The position numbers and the translations under genes were made by a program. The notes beneath the pieces were generated by a model, which saw only the letters and a program-made list of their open reading frames with translations, was not told where the DNA came from and made no database searches. DNA of 64,000 nucleotides from Bathynomus jamesi (taxonomy: Eukaryota > Arthropoda > Malacostraca > Isopoda > Cirolanidae), in NCBI GenBank assembly GCA_023014485.1, contig JAJOZX010009443.1:1-64000 (forward strand), read 5' to 3'. This document shows positions 11,497 to 20,438 of this stretch, piece by piece (position 1 is the stretch's first letter; each line of letters starts with the position of its first letter).

Positions 11497-11851
11497 TTCT
11501 AATACTACAACACCCCTCTTGAAATGAAAACAGCTAAAACCAATCTCAGGCGCGCAAATAAATAAATATGGTGATATTTATCAAAATAAAACAAACTTCC
11601 AACCCAAAACTTCACTACAATGACCTTAACAGAGGTCACGGTAGGCAAAGGTCATTGAAAGGTCAAACTACGAGAAAGTCAAACACGCCGAGATAAATGG
11701 TAAACTATCCAACCATACGAGTAAATACGAGAAAGGGTATCATGCCACCAGTCACCGATACCCCTAACATTCAAAATGGGTACAAGCATTAAACGAATGA
11801 AAATTAATCGTCTTCATTTCCATCCAGAGAATAAAAATGCATTTCAATGTA
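10871..11851. other. Spacer with poly-C and (TG)n tracts
   Basis: Contains poly-C at 11101-11112 and (TG)n at about 11450-11494. No gene or element ends recognised. Confidence 0.65.
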
Positions 11852-12077
11852 CAGTGCGTTCGAAAAGTCTCTCCGCAGTGCTATGTTAAAAGCGTAGGAA
11901 ATTGAAAAACTACAATGTTTTCATTCAACCATGATTTGGTGATTTTATTACATTTTAGAGCATGTGTTGAAAGTGTTTTCCACCATTTTGCAGGCACAGA
12001 GCAACTCGTCTACACTTATTGTCAAACACTTTTTTTAAAGTGTTGGTTGACTGCGGAGAGACTTTTCGAACGCACTG
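11852..12077. mobile_element. Mariner-type MITE, 226 bp
   Basis: Near-perfect 27-bp inverted ends, CAGTGCGTTCGAAAAGTCTC and its complement, lie between TA dinucleotides. The inner ends extend into CTCCGCAGT. No transposase is left. A short open frame inside has no recognised similarity. Confidence 0.85.
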
Positions 12078-12685
12078 TATATCTTTTGAAGAAAATTTGA
12101 CCCAAACAACGATTTCCTAAAGACGCACTTCCCCCCCGGCGAGGGGGAAAAGGGGGGGGGGGGTCCAAAGCATTTAGCATTTGCGGCAAATGCTTGAATG
12201 AATGAATGAATCTTCCCCTGAATGACCTCATGCATAAATTAGGGTCTGTTCCACTCGTGCAGTAATTCCAATGAAACTGAGACGGTGAAATGAATCAAAC
12301 CCCAATTAAGGGCTACCTCCACTTCTTGTACACTCCAAACCCCTCCCGCTTCCGAAGCCCCTTTTACTTCTCCCATCCAACGGAAAGATTTCATTAATTT
12401 TAATTTGAGATTCAATTACAGCAACCTTTTATTTAGAAATAGAAAAATCAAAACAAAAAAAATACCTTCAAAACTATTTCAACACCACCATAATTGCGCC
12501 ATTTTGTGTCAAAAGAAAGTTAATTAAGATGCCATTATACGAGGGCTTGCGCGCGCGCCCGCGCTCACAAACTCTGTAGTCAAAATGCATCCGACCTAAA
12601 TTTAAGGTCTACCTTCCAAATCAAATTAGATAACACGATTCGAGTCGTACACGCAAACGTTCATATTTCAAGAGAAACATTAAAA

Positions 12686-12725
<40 letters not shown>

Positions 12726-12865
12726 AGAGAGAGAGAGAAAGAGAGAGTCGTTATTAATTCATAATTTCATCAAAGAAAAATATATAAAAAAGTTGGACTC
12801 TAAATTAAAGCTGAACTCCCATATTTTCTGGCTCCCGCCCTTTTCAGCCAATAAAGCAGTTACTC
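12078..12865. other. Spacer with homopolymer, TA/CA and GA tracts
   Basis: Poly-C/poly-G runs at 12129-12162, (TGAA)n near 12195, a GC dinucleotide run near 12549, and (TA)n(CA)n(GA)n at about 12690-12748. No coding signal recognised. Confidence 0.6.
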
Positions 12866-13255
12866 TTCGTGGCCTCCTCGTGGCACTGATTTAACCACTC
12901 TCGATACTATCTTGGGTGGTTGTCTTCCAGCTTTGCTGTATCACTTTCCACGGGTCACTAACGTTGTTTTGATTCTCTTTTTCATTTTCAAATTTGAGCA
13001 ATAAATGCCGAATCGGATTCAGCTCAGGCGACTGTGGAGGCCAATCTATTATTTTTTAGGCTTCAAATAATTTATATAAAGATTGGACTCGCGTTTTTCG
13101 TCAATATGTTATCGGAAAATGGAGTTTCACTCACGAGGCGTTGACCACTCGCTATAGTATGAAACCGTACTCTCTCTCTCTTTCACGATACCATTTTTCG
13201 TAATGTTTGGTGCGCCATACCACTACCCGAATCTGAAAAGAAAAATGAAACTCCT
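12866..13255 (-). pseudogene. Tc1-like transposase relic, C-terminal half
   Basis: On the minus strand it reads DWPPQSPELNPIRHL, then DPWKVIQQSW, then a tail with several stops. This is the third catalytic block and the C-terminal helix region of Tc1-type transposases. With the plus-strand relic at 13750-14290 it forms an old head-to-head inverted pair around a loop of about 500 bp. Sequence divergence between the two is high. Confidence 0.7.
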
Positions 13256-13545
13256 CCTAACAACCTTTGGTACGTACTAAACAAATACATTTTGAACATC
13301 TGTGAGAAAGATTATTTACTCGTCTTCAGCAGTAAAATCCTTTTATTTATTTGTTTTTAACCGAATGCACTCGTTTTTCTTCGTTGTTCCTTTCTTTCCA
13401 TTTTATTTTGGTTTATTTTTTAATGAAATGCACCAAAAACTATAAATTTTACTGGTGAAAACGAGTTAAAAAAGTCCAAAATGAATTTGTTTGGTACACA
13501 CGGAAGGCCATCAGGCGTAGACTAAGTGGGAAATTGACTCTACAG

Positions 13546-13737
13546 CAGTGGTTCTTAACCTGGGGGGCGCGCCCCCCTAGAAACAGGAATTTCTCTAATT
13601 GTATTTGTTATTCTCTTAACGAGAGCATGGGCTAATATTGAGAAGTTATTGAGAATGTTATTTTGATTGAAGGGGGGCGTGGAGGGAAGGACCAATTCCT
13701 AGAGGGGGCATGGTAGTAAAAAGGTTAAGAACCACTG
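13546..13737. mobile_element. hAT-type MITE with 8-bp TSD
   Basis: A 192-bp element with ends CAGTGGTTCTTAACCTGG and GGTTAAGAACCACTG. It is flanked by a perfect 8-bp duplication CTCTACAG at 13538-13545 and 13738-13745. The 8-bp TSD and CAGTGG ends are characteristic of hAT elements. The interior is partly palindromic (GGGGGCGCG against GGGGGCATG). It sits in the loop of the Tc1 inverted pair. Confidence 0.93.
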
Positions 13738-13749
13738 CTCTACAGCGTA

Positions 13750-14290
13750 AATAATTGCGTGTGAAACGTGATGGGGGTTACGTGATGGTACGTTTTTCTT
13801 TTTTTTTTCAGTGGGTATGGTATGATACTCCAGACATAAAAACGATATCAAGAAGAACAATACCGTTCCATGCCATACCGAGTGGTCAAGGCCTCGCGAA
13901 TCAAACTTCATTAGAAAATGAAGTCCAACATTTACATAAATTATCTGAAACATAGGAAAAAAAAAAATGTACTAAACATTATGGAATGGGCTCCACAGTC
14001 GCCTCATCCGAATCCAATTCAACATTAAGACCGGCCACACGCAGGATAGTCTTGCGCCTGACGACTTCGGTCGTCAGTCGTGAGATAATCCTGTGTGGGC
14101 CGGCCTTACTGCTTAAATCTGAAAAGAAAAAGGACAAGCCTAGCAACTTTACTGATGGTGTGGGGAGTGACAAAACAAAAATGGAACGTCACCAAAGATA
14201 CCACTAATTCATACGCAAGAGGAGTGGCTGCTGTATTAGCGGCAAAAGGAAGACATACAAAATACAAGATTATAACCTTCATTAGTAGGC
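13750..14290 (+). pseudogene. Tc1-like transposase relic, plus-strand arm
   Basis: Contains VKRDGGYVMVRFSFF (the VKHGGGSVMVWGCFS block), MGSTVASSESNST in place of the third catalytic block in a shifted frame, and a tail DTTNSYARGVAAVLAAKG followed by RHTKY. A 78-bp MITE (14028-14105) splits the catalytic block. Frameshifts are frequent. The tail matches the relic at 1553-2100, so they are one family. Confidence 0.75.
14028..14105. mobile_element. 78-bp PIF/Harbinger-type MITE
   Basis: Inserted in the Tc1 relic between two TTA copies (14025-14027 and 14106-14108), the TSD expected for PIF/Harbinger. Its ends AGACCGGCCACACGCAGG and the complement of CCTGTGTGGGCCGGCC are imperfect inverted repeats. 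The centre GACGACTTCGGTCGTC is a tight hairpin with a UUCG-type loop. Comparison with the uninterrupted relic at 12866-13255 confirms the insertion point. Confidence 0.8.
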
Positions 14291-14418
14291 CAACTTCTTT
14301 TTAATTATCTTTATTTCCTCTTACTATTAAATTACTAATTAATAAAATTCCACATTTATTATTATTTTAAAGCAGTTTTGAAAATTAGAAGTGAAAACGT
14401 ATTCTTTGCATCAACTAA

Positions 14419-14462
<44 letters not shown>

Positions 14463-14465
14463 TAT

Positions 14466-15022
14466 ATAACGTAAAGAACGACGCTTGTATAGAAGACATT
14501 CCGCGCAAGATGAGGAGGGAGAACGAACAAATGAAAAAATGAGGTAACCACTCGGGAATCGAACCCGGATCTTCCGATTGCCGGTCAGATATGATAACCA
14601 TTACACCATGGGCCTCACTCGATCAGAAGTCGTAATTCTCCTACATACGCGCAGAAACCAATGCCCCGAGGGGGGCACCTCCCGCATGCCGTACATATAT
14701 ACATTTTCAACTGCAAAGAACACGCAGTATAATTAATGTAAAGAACGACGCTTGTATAGAAGACATTCCGCGCAAGATGAGGAGGGTGCCCCCCTCGGGG
14801 CATTGGTTTCTGCGCGTATGTAGGAGAATTACAACTTCTGATCGAGTGAGGCCCATGGTGTAATGGTTATCATATCTGACCGGCAATCGGAAGATCCCGG
14901 GTTCGATTCCTGGGTGGTTACCTCATTTTTTCATTTGTTCGTTCTCCCTCCTCATCTTGCGCGGAATGTCTTCTATACAAGCGTCGTTCTTTACGTTAAT
15001 TATACTGCGTGTTCTTTGCAGT
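14466..15022. repeat. Inverted pair of tRNA-derived SINEs (family SINE-1)
   Basis: A minus copy (about 14466-14690), a partial minus tail (about 14707-14789) and a plus copy (about 14800-15022) form a long palindrome. The plus copy has a tRNA-like head: A box TGGTGTAATGGTTATC, anticodon arm TCTGACCGGCAATCGGAAGA, B box GGGTTCGATTCC. Its tail ends in TTGCGCGGAATGTC, GTCGTTCTTTACG and TACTGCGTGTTCTTTGCAG. The anticodon arm and following bases look most like tRNA-Arg. The element is Pol III-type by its boxes. Confidence 0.8.
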
Positions 15023-15044
15023 ATATATATAATATATATAACAT

Positions 15045-16415
15045 GGAAAAAATTATTCCACGCTCTTTCGTGTATTCAGAAGTTCACCTCTTCAGGGAAT
15101 GAAGGGAGAAGGCGAGATGACGAAAATATATACATATGTACAACGGGACGGAAAAATAAAAAGATTAGCACATGATTAACAATAGTTAATTAGAGGCAAA
15201 AGTATTTTAACAGGATATTGTCAATCTTATACATTCCCGCACTGTTATTGAAATTATTTTTAAAATGGATAAACTGCACATTCTAGAATATTCATTTCAA
15301 TTATATCTGTTTTTAACGAGCGCTTTAGAACTATCCCACTTGGTACTACGATTACATCTGTACATATGGTTAAACAATGCATTGGAATTATTCGCTGTTA
15401 TACACGCATATTTATGCTGTTTTACCCTAATATCGAACATTTTTCGTGTTTGACCTACATATACCGATTTACCGATTGTGTACATCCGATCGAAAACCCA
15501 ACCGCATTCTCCGGGCTATTCTTTATTAGGCGTGATGATTTAACAGTATTATTATACTTAAAGACTATGTTGATACCAATTGCTTTAAGTAAAATCGGAA
15601 GATATTTAAAATTAACATTTTCTCTGCTACGTTTCTCAGAGCAGTGAGAGTTGTCAGTGCTGAGTTTTTAGATTCCGAGTTTGCAATATCATGAATATTG
15701 GTAGGCCTACTAAATTATGTTATCCTATTTTATTTCTAGATAACTGCCTGAGGAAAGCCAAGAATATGTATTATAATAGTGTAACAACTGTAAAGGAATT
15801 TCAGCGTAAAAATATCCTTAGCCTACCTTACCATGTTCATTTTCAATATCTTCCGACTTTACTTAAAGCAATTGGTATCAATGTAGTCTTTAAATATAAT
15901 AATACTGTTAAATCACGCCTAATAAAGAACAGCCCGGATAATGCGGTTGGCTGTGTGTATTCGATCGGATGTACACAATGTAATTCAGTATATAATAGGC
16001 CAAACTGGTAAAACGTTAGATATTAGGGTAAAACAGCATAAATATGCGCATAGAACAGCCAGTAATTCTAATGCATTGTTTAACTATATGTATAGATGTA
16101 ATCATAGTATCAAGTAGGATAGTTCTAAAACGCTCGTTAAAAACAGATATAATTTAAAGGAATATTCTAGAATGTGCAATTTATCCATTTTAAAAATAAT
16201 TTCAATAACAGTGCGGGAATGTATAAAATTGACAATATCCTCTTAAAATACTTTTGCCTCTAACTAACTATTGTTAATCATGTGCTAATCTTTTTATTTT
16301 TCCGTCCCGTTGTACATATATATATTATATATATTTTCGTCATCTCGCCTTCTCCCTTCATTCCCTGACGAGATGTACTTCTGAATACACGAAAGGCCTT
16401 GGAATCATTTTTCTT
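15045..16415. mobile_element. Fold-back Penelope-like element (family PLE-B)
   Basis: Two arms, about 15045-15590 and 15880-16415, are inverted copies of one PLE 3' end with the nuclease gene; a loop of about 290 bp belongs only to the plus arm. The outer ends carry CTGACGAG...CGAAAG (16365-16395) and its counterpart CTGAAGAG...CGAAAG in the minus arm, resembling a hammerhead ribozyme core. Both arms have frameshifts and differ by scattered substitutions. Confidence 0.75.
15691..16130 (+). pseudogene. PLE-B C-terminal part with GIY-YIG nuclease
   Basis: Encodes SLPYHVHFQYLPTLLKAIG, then NSPDNAVGCVYSIGCTQC, and after a frameshift the remains of YIGQTGKT and DIRVKQHKYAHRT. The VYxIxCxxC...YIGQT block followed by R-VKQH matches the GIY-YIG endonuclease that PLEs use to nick target DNA. 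The minus arm encodes the same region at about 15297-15540 (VYVGQTRKMFDIRVKQHKYA). A third copy lies at 45320-45660. Confidence 0.75.
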
Positions 16416-16487
16416 TTTCCCTGTGGGTTTGCATCATTCATTCATTTCATGTATTTAATTGCGAAATTCATCCCATATATATATATA

Positions 16488-16889
16488 TGGTGGGCCGTAA
16501 GTTTCCATACATAGGAAAATTTAAATACGTGCGTCGGTATTTGGATCAGCAGTTTCCGGATGCTTGGATTGGTCGACGTGGTCCTGTGGAGTGGCCTCCC
16601 AGATCCCCAGATCTCACCCCCCTTGATTTCTATCTTTGGGGGCACTTGAAGGCCATGGTGTATCAGGAAAAGATACGAGACATAAATCATCTAAAGGAAC
16701 GTATCACCAACGCCATTACAAGCATAACGTCAACTGTGCTAATGCGTGTTCATCAACAGTGGGGAACACGTATTGAAATGTGTTTTCAAAACAATGGCAA
16801 CCATGTAGAGCATATTATATAAATAAAAATGGTTGTCCATAAAAAAAATGTTTATTTTTCCTATGTATGGAAACTTACGGCCCACCCTG
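16488..16889 (+). mobile_element. Internally deleted mariner element
   Basis: Terminal inverted repeats GGTGGGCCGTAAGTTTCC and its complement ending GGCCCACCCTG lie within (TA)n. The left end lacks the first bases (CAGG). Between the ends only the 3' part of a transposase gene remains, in one orientation. Its right end is 22 bp from the next element at 16912. Confidence 0.85.
16535..16822 (+). pseudogene. Mariner transposase C-terminal third
   Basis: An open frame contains FPDAWIGRRGPVEWPPRSPD followed by LTPLDFYLWG, the region of the third catalytic aspartate in DD41D-like mariners, then HLKAMVYQEK and a C-terminal tail to TAA at 16820-16822. The first two catalytic aspartates are deleted. 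The frame is intact to the stop, so the deletion derivative may be fairly young. Confidence 0.8.
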
Positions 16890-16911
16890 TATATATATAT
16901 ATATATATATA

Positions 16912-17256
16912 CAGGGTGGCGCAAAAGTCGCGCATCATAGGATTTTCAGTGCTGATTATATATTTTTTTCCCTTTTAGGTTGTGGATGGCTGCGAAATTA
17001 ACAATAGATAAGAGGGTGAGCTTGGTTTTGATGCATGGAATACCAGGTACTAAAAACCGATGAATCTGCATAGAATTTAAATCTGTACAGAATTTAAACT
17101 CTGTCCCGATTCATCGATTTGTTGTACCTGGTATTCCATACATTAAAACCAAGCTCACCCTCTCGTCTATTGTTAATTTCGCAGCCTAAAAGAAAAAAAA
17201 GCAATATATAATCAACACTGAAAATTCCTATGATGCGCGACTTTTGCGCCACCCTG
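16912..17256. mobile_element. Fold-back of a mariner 5' end (copy 1)
   Basis: Starts CAGGGTGGCGCAAAAGTCGC and ends with its complement, with TA outside. Both arms are the 5' end of the same element. The plus arm has a TTTTTTTCCCTTTTAG acceptor-like site (AG at 16977-16978) and ATG at 16986, encoding MAAKLTIDKRVSLVLMHGIP, a transposase N-terminus, ended by TGA after 25 codons. The minus arm mirrors it. A second copy with the same layout is at 60351-60683. Confidence 0.88.
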
Positions 17257-17264
17257 TATATATA

Positions 17265-17313
<49 letters not shown>

Positions 17314-17316
<3 letters not shown>

Positions 17317-17556
17317 GGTGAGTCAAAAGTAGCGCCCGATTTCTGTTTTTTCGGCTGTCAGATTCTTTCTGGGAAGTCATGTTGTTAATAATTGTCTTGC
17401 AGATACAGTTCCGGTACAGTTCCGTAATAATTTTCCCCGAATAAATGGTCAGATAAACATGTCATTCATTTATTTCTACCTTCTTGTACACTGTAATACA
17501 AATGACAAACAAACAATCAACTGACAGAAATCGGGCGCTACTTTTGACTCACCCTG
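17314..17556. mobile_element. Mariner-type MITE, 243 bp
   Basis: Ends CAGGGTGAGTCAAAAGTAGC and GCTACTTTTGACTCACCCTG are perfect complements, lying between (TA)n tracts. Inverted repeats continue to about 33 bp. The left half contains AATTGTCTTGCAG (AG at 17401-17402), an acceptor-like sequence. No transposase remains. Confidence 0.9.
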
Positions 17557-17574
17557 TATATATATATATATAAT

Positions 17575-17905
17575 ACACACACACCGTGTATGGAACAAGG
17601 AACTCTTCTGGGAAAATTAAATCCACTATAGTTCGAGTAAGTATTGGTAAATGACAAATAATACTGTTTTTCTTTTTCATGATGTTAGCCCGACGTGAGC
17701 AACGGGTCACTCGCAAAGGGCCCTAAAATATGACCCGTTGCCCACATCGGGCTAACATCATGAAAAAGAAAAACTATAGTATTTGTCATTTACCATTACT
17801 TATTCGAACTATAGTGGATTTAATTTTCCCAGAAGAGTTCCTTGTTCCATGCACGGTCTGTGTATCATTAGAGATCTTAGGGGACCATTCTGAGTTCAAT
17901 CCCAT
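17575..17905. repeat. Fold-back copy of unknown repeat R1
   Basis: Left arm (about 17575-17697) and right arm (about 17733-17905) are inverted copies around GGGCCCTAAAATA. The unit reads GTGCATGGAACAAGGAACTC, then TCTGGGAAAATTAA, TTTTTCTTTTTCATGATG and CAACGGGTCACTCGCAAAG. Single copies lie at 38325-38550 (+), 41149-41400 (-) and 53809-53975 (+). No coding capacity or class-specific ends were recognised. Confidence 0.8.
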
Positions 17906-18007
17906 ATACGAGGGTAATTCAGTAAGTATCCGCACTTTTTATTTTCACATCTGATAGATTATAAACACATCACTTCTCAACATAGTGTATTGAGAAACAG
18001 GGAGACT

Positions 18008-18646
18008 TAGTCCAGCGATTTACGAGCTTCCTAATGCCATCACAAAAGAATGTTTTTGGCTGTGCGTAGCCAGTCGTGCACCGCCTCCTTCAAGTCATCA
18101 TCGCCTTGGAATCGCTGACCTCTCAAAGCGTCTTTTAGTTGTCCAAACAGGTAAAAATCCGAAGGTGCCAGGTCTGGAGTGGAGGTTGAATGGTCAAGAA
18201 CTTCAAATTTAAGTTCTTGAAGGCATTTTCTAGTCTGTGCAGTGGTTGAGGGCGCGCATTGTCGTGTAACAGAATAACACCTTCCGACAATCTCCCTCTC
18301 AGTTTTGTGCGAATTGTTTGCTTTAACTCATTCCGAAGCATGTCAGAATACGATGCACTTGTTACTGTAGTTCCACGCTCTAGATAATGTTCAAGGATAT
18401 GGTCTCGTGTATTCCAAAACAGTTTTAGCATAACTTTACCTGCTGACGGCTGCGCTTTGAACTTCCTTGCAACGGGAGATGTTGGATGCTTCCATTGCGT
18501 GCTCTGTCGTTTGCTTTCTGGTTCATAGTGATGGATCCAGGTTTCATCTCCAGTGATAATGCGCTCCAAAAAGTTTTCACCTTCATTATGATACCGCGCC
18601 AAAAGACGAGAGCAGACGTCCATACGATTACGCTTGTGCTCTTCTG
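18008..18646 (-). pseudogene. Mariner (DD34D) transposase, minus arm
   Basis: Contains RMDVCSRLLARYHNEGENFL, then GDETWIHHYEPESKRQS (first catalytic D), WKHPTSPVARKFKAQPSAGK and ILLHDNARP (second D). A 1-base frameshift then spoils the third catalytic block. The N-terminal DNA-binding domain is absent. Similar to mariners widely found in insects and crustaceans. Confidence 0.85.
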
Positions 18647-19189
18647 TCACAGAGCATGCAATGGAAGCATCCAACATCTCACGTTGCAAGGAAGTTCAAA
18701 GTGCAGCCGTCAGCAGGTAAAGTTATGCTAACACTGTTTTGGGATACACGAGGCCCTATCCTTGAACATTATCTAGAGCGTGGAACTAGAGTAACAAGTG
18801 CATCGTATTCCGACATGCTTCGGAATGAATTAAAGCAAGCAATTCGCACAAAACGGAGAGGGAGATTGTCGGAAGGTGTTATTCTGTTACATGACAATGC
18901 GCGCCCTCATACCGCTACACAGACTAGAAAATGCCTTCAAGAACTTAAATTTGAAGTTCTCGACCATCCAGCCTACACTCCAGACCTGGCACCTTCGAAT
19001 TTTTACCTGTTTGGACAACTAAAAGACGTTTTGAGAGATCAGCGATTCCAAAGCGATGATGACCTGAAGGAGGCGGTGCACGACTGGCTACGCACACAGC
19101 CAAAAACATTCTTTTGTGATGGCATTAGGAAGCTTGTAGATCGCTGGACTAAGTGTATTGAGAAACAGGGAGACTATGTTGAGAAGTGA
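18647..19189 (+). pseudogene. Mariner (DD34D) transposase, plus arm
   Basis: Reads open from WKHPTSHVARKFKVQPSAGK through HDNARPHTA (second catalytic D), HPAYTPDLAPSNFYLFG to the C-terminus WTKCIEKQGDYVEK and TGA. The third catalytic D is replaced by N in LAPSN. The first catalytic D and the DNA-binding domain are missing. No frameshift in this arm. Confidence 0.87.
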
Positions 19190-19262
19190 TGTGTTTATAA
19201 TCTATCAGATGTGAAAATAAAAAGTGCGGATACTTATTAAATTACCCTCGTGTGTGTATATA

Positions 19263-19829
19263 CAGGGTGTCCGAGAATTATCTGTACCATTTTTGGCTGT
19301 TATTAAAAGTCAACCATGAAGTGTAGAAATTCCAGTGTTGTCCCATTTTACAGAGAATCTCAAGTTTTTTCTGATACCACGTTTTGACAAGTTTTTTAGA
19401 AATGTACGCGGGTGACAGACATTGATGATTTAAAAGCAAGAATCACAGCTGCTATTGAGCGAATTGATGTGGATATGCTGCAGCGTACATGGCAACATTT
19501 GGAGTATCGATTGGATGTTTTGCGAATCACTAATGGTGCACATATCGAATGTTTGTAACAACGTTACTTTAATAAAAGAAACTTTTGAAAATACAGATTC
19601 TAAATAATCTTGTTTAAGAATTTTACGCGTGTTATCAAGAATTTTATTAAAAGATGAAATTGTACAGATAATGTTCGGACACACTGGAATTTCTAAAAAA
19701 CTTGTCAAAACTTGGTATCAGAAAAAACTTGAGATTCTCTGTAAAATGGGACAACACTGGAATTTCTACACTTCATGGTTGACTTTTAATAACAGCCAAA
19801 AATTGTACAGATAATTCTCGGACACCCTG
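19263..19829. mobile_element. Nested-terminus mariner derivative, copy 1
   Basis: Outer ends CAGGGTGTCCGAGAATTATC and its complement define inverted arms of about 135 bp. Inside the right arm there is a second, older terminus (ACAGATAATGTTCGGACAC) at about 19666-19690. The original 3' end is therefore followed by an inverted copy of the left arm. A 3' transposase fragment sits in the middle. Copies with the same layout are at 31218-31787 (reversed) and 41785-42358. Confidence 0.88.
19412..19558 (+). pseudogene. Mariner transposase C-terminal fragment
   Basis: 49 codons (VTDIDDLKARITAAIERIDV to GAHIECL, TAA) matching the last helices of DD41D-like mariner transposases. No catalytic residue is present. 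Identical architecture in the two other copies of this element. Confidence 0.75.
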
Positions 19830-19843
19830 TATATATATATATA

Positions 19844-20126
19844 GGCGCCTCGGTGGTGTATTGGTTAGCGTCGCTGACTACGAATCCATCGGCCCCGGGT
19901 TCGAGACCCGACGGCAGCCGGCGCGCAGCAAAAACCCAGCTGTTCATCCTTCCACACAATAAAGAAAGTGGTTGGTAGATAAATGGGTACCCTGGGTGGC
20001 CTAGTGGTTAAGACGGTGGGCTGCTGATGGGGCGTGGTTCGGATTCCACGTTAAACTGTAGGTCTAAGGTGGAGTGAAAAGCTTGACCTTCGTCAGAATG
20101 AACAATTCGGGCGGAAGCTAACCAAA

Positions 20127-20140
<14 letters not shown>
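19844..20140 (+). repeat. Two-headed tRNA-derived SINE (family SINE-2)
   Basis: Contains two different tRNA-like units. Unit A (about 19844-19917) has TGGTGTATTGGTTAGCG and B box GGTTCGAGACC. Unit B (about 19990-20062) has TGGCCTAGTGGTTAAGAC and GGTTCGGATTCC. The linker contains CCAGCTGTTCATCCTTCC and ATAAATGGGTACC. The tail ends in GAACAATTCGGGCGGAAGC and a (TG)n(TA)n tract. Other copies: 42905-43195 (-) and 46737-47015 (+). Confidence 0.82.

Positions 20141-20200
<60 letters not shown>
20130..20200. repeat. (TG)n(TA)n tract
   Basis: Simple repeat at the 3' end of the SINE copy. Confidence 0.95.
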
Positions 20201-20206
<6 letters not shown>

Positions 20207-20407
20207 TCGTATATATCTATTATAATAAAATACAAAATAAAATAGTCAAAACACAGCCGGAAAATATACAAAACTCATGAAAAGCGAGGGGCAAGGGGAA
20301 GGGGGAATGCAAAAGACCCATCCAGAGAAAGGCACCAATCAAACTGATAATATCGTAATTACACACTCCCTGATTCGATAACGAAACATTTAATGGACCC
20401 AATACAA

Positions 20408-20438
<31 letters not shown>
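20201..20438. other. Short spacer
   Basis: No element or gene recognised; ends in (TA)n, which hosts the next Tc1 insertion. Confidence 0.6.

Larger units (their letters stand above)
17909..19250. mobile_element. Fold-back DD34D mariner element
   Basis: Ends CGAGGGTAATTCAGTAAGTA and its complement; TA lies outside the left end and TG outside the right. Two arms both carry the 3' part of one transposase gene, head to head, with stops facing out. The junction is near 18646 at a short CTGTCACAG palindrome. The left arm extends further into the gene, to the first catalytic aspartate. A 22-bp piece of the left arm is inverted (about 17985-18007). Confidence 0.88.

Noticed and set aside
14850..14930. 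tRNA gene
   Set aside because: The A and B boxes belong to a repeated SINE with a conserved non-tRNA tail; the anticodon loop is atypical (C at position 33).
19430..19708. 92-codon minus-strand frame (repeated at 31339-31617 and 41955-42209)
   Set aside because: It recurs only because the mariner derivative recurs; it is antisense to the transposase tail, which has the better family match.
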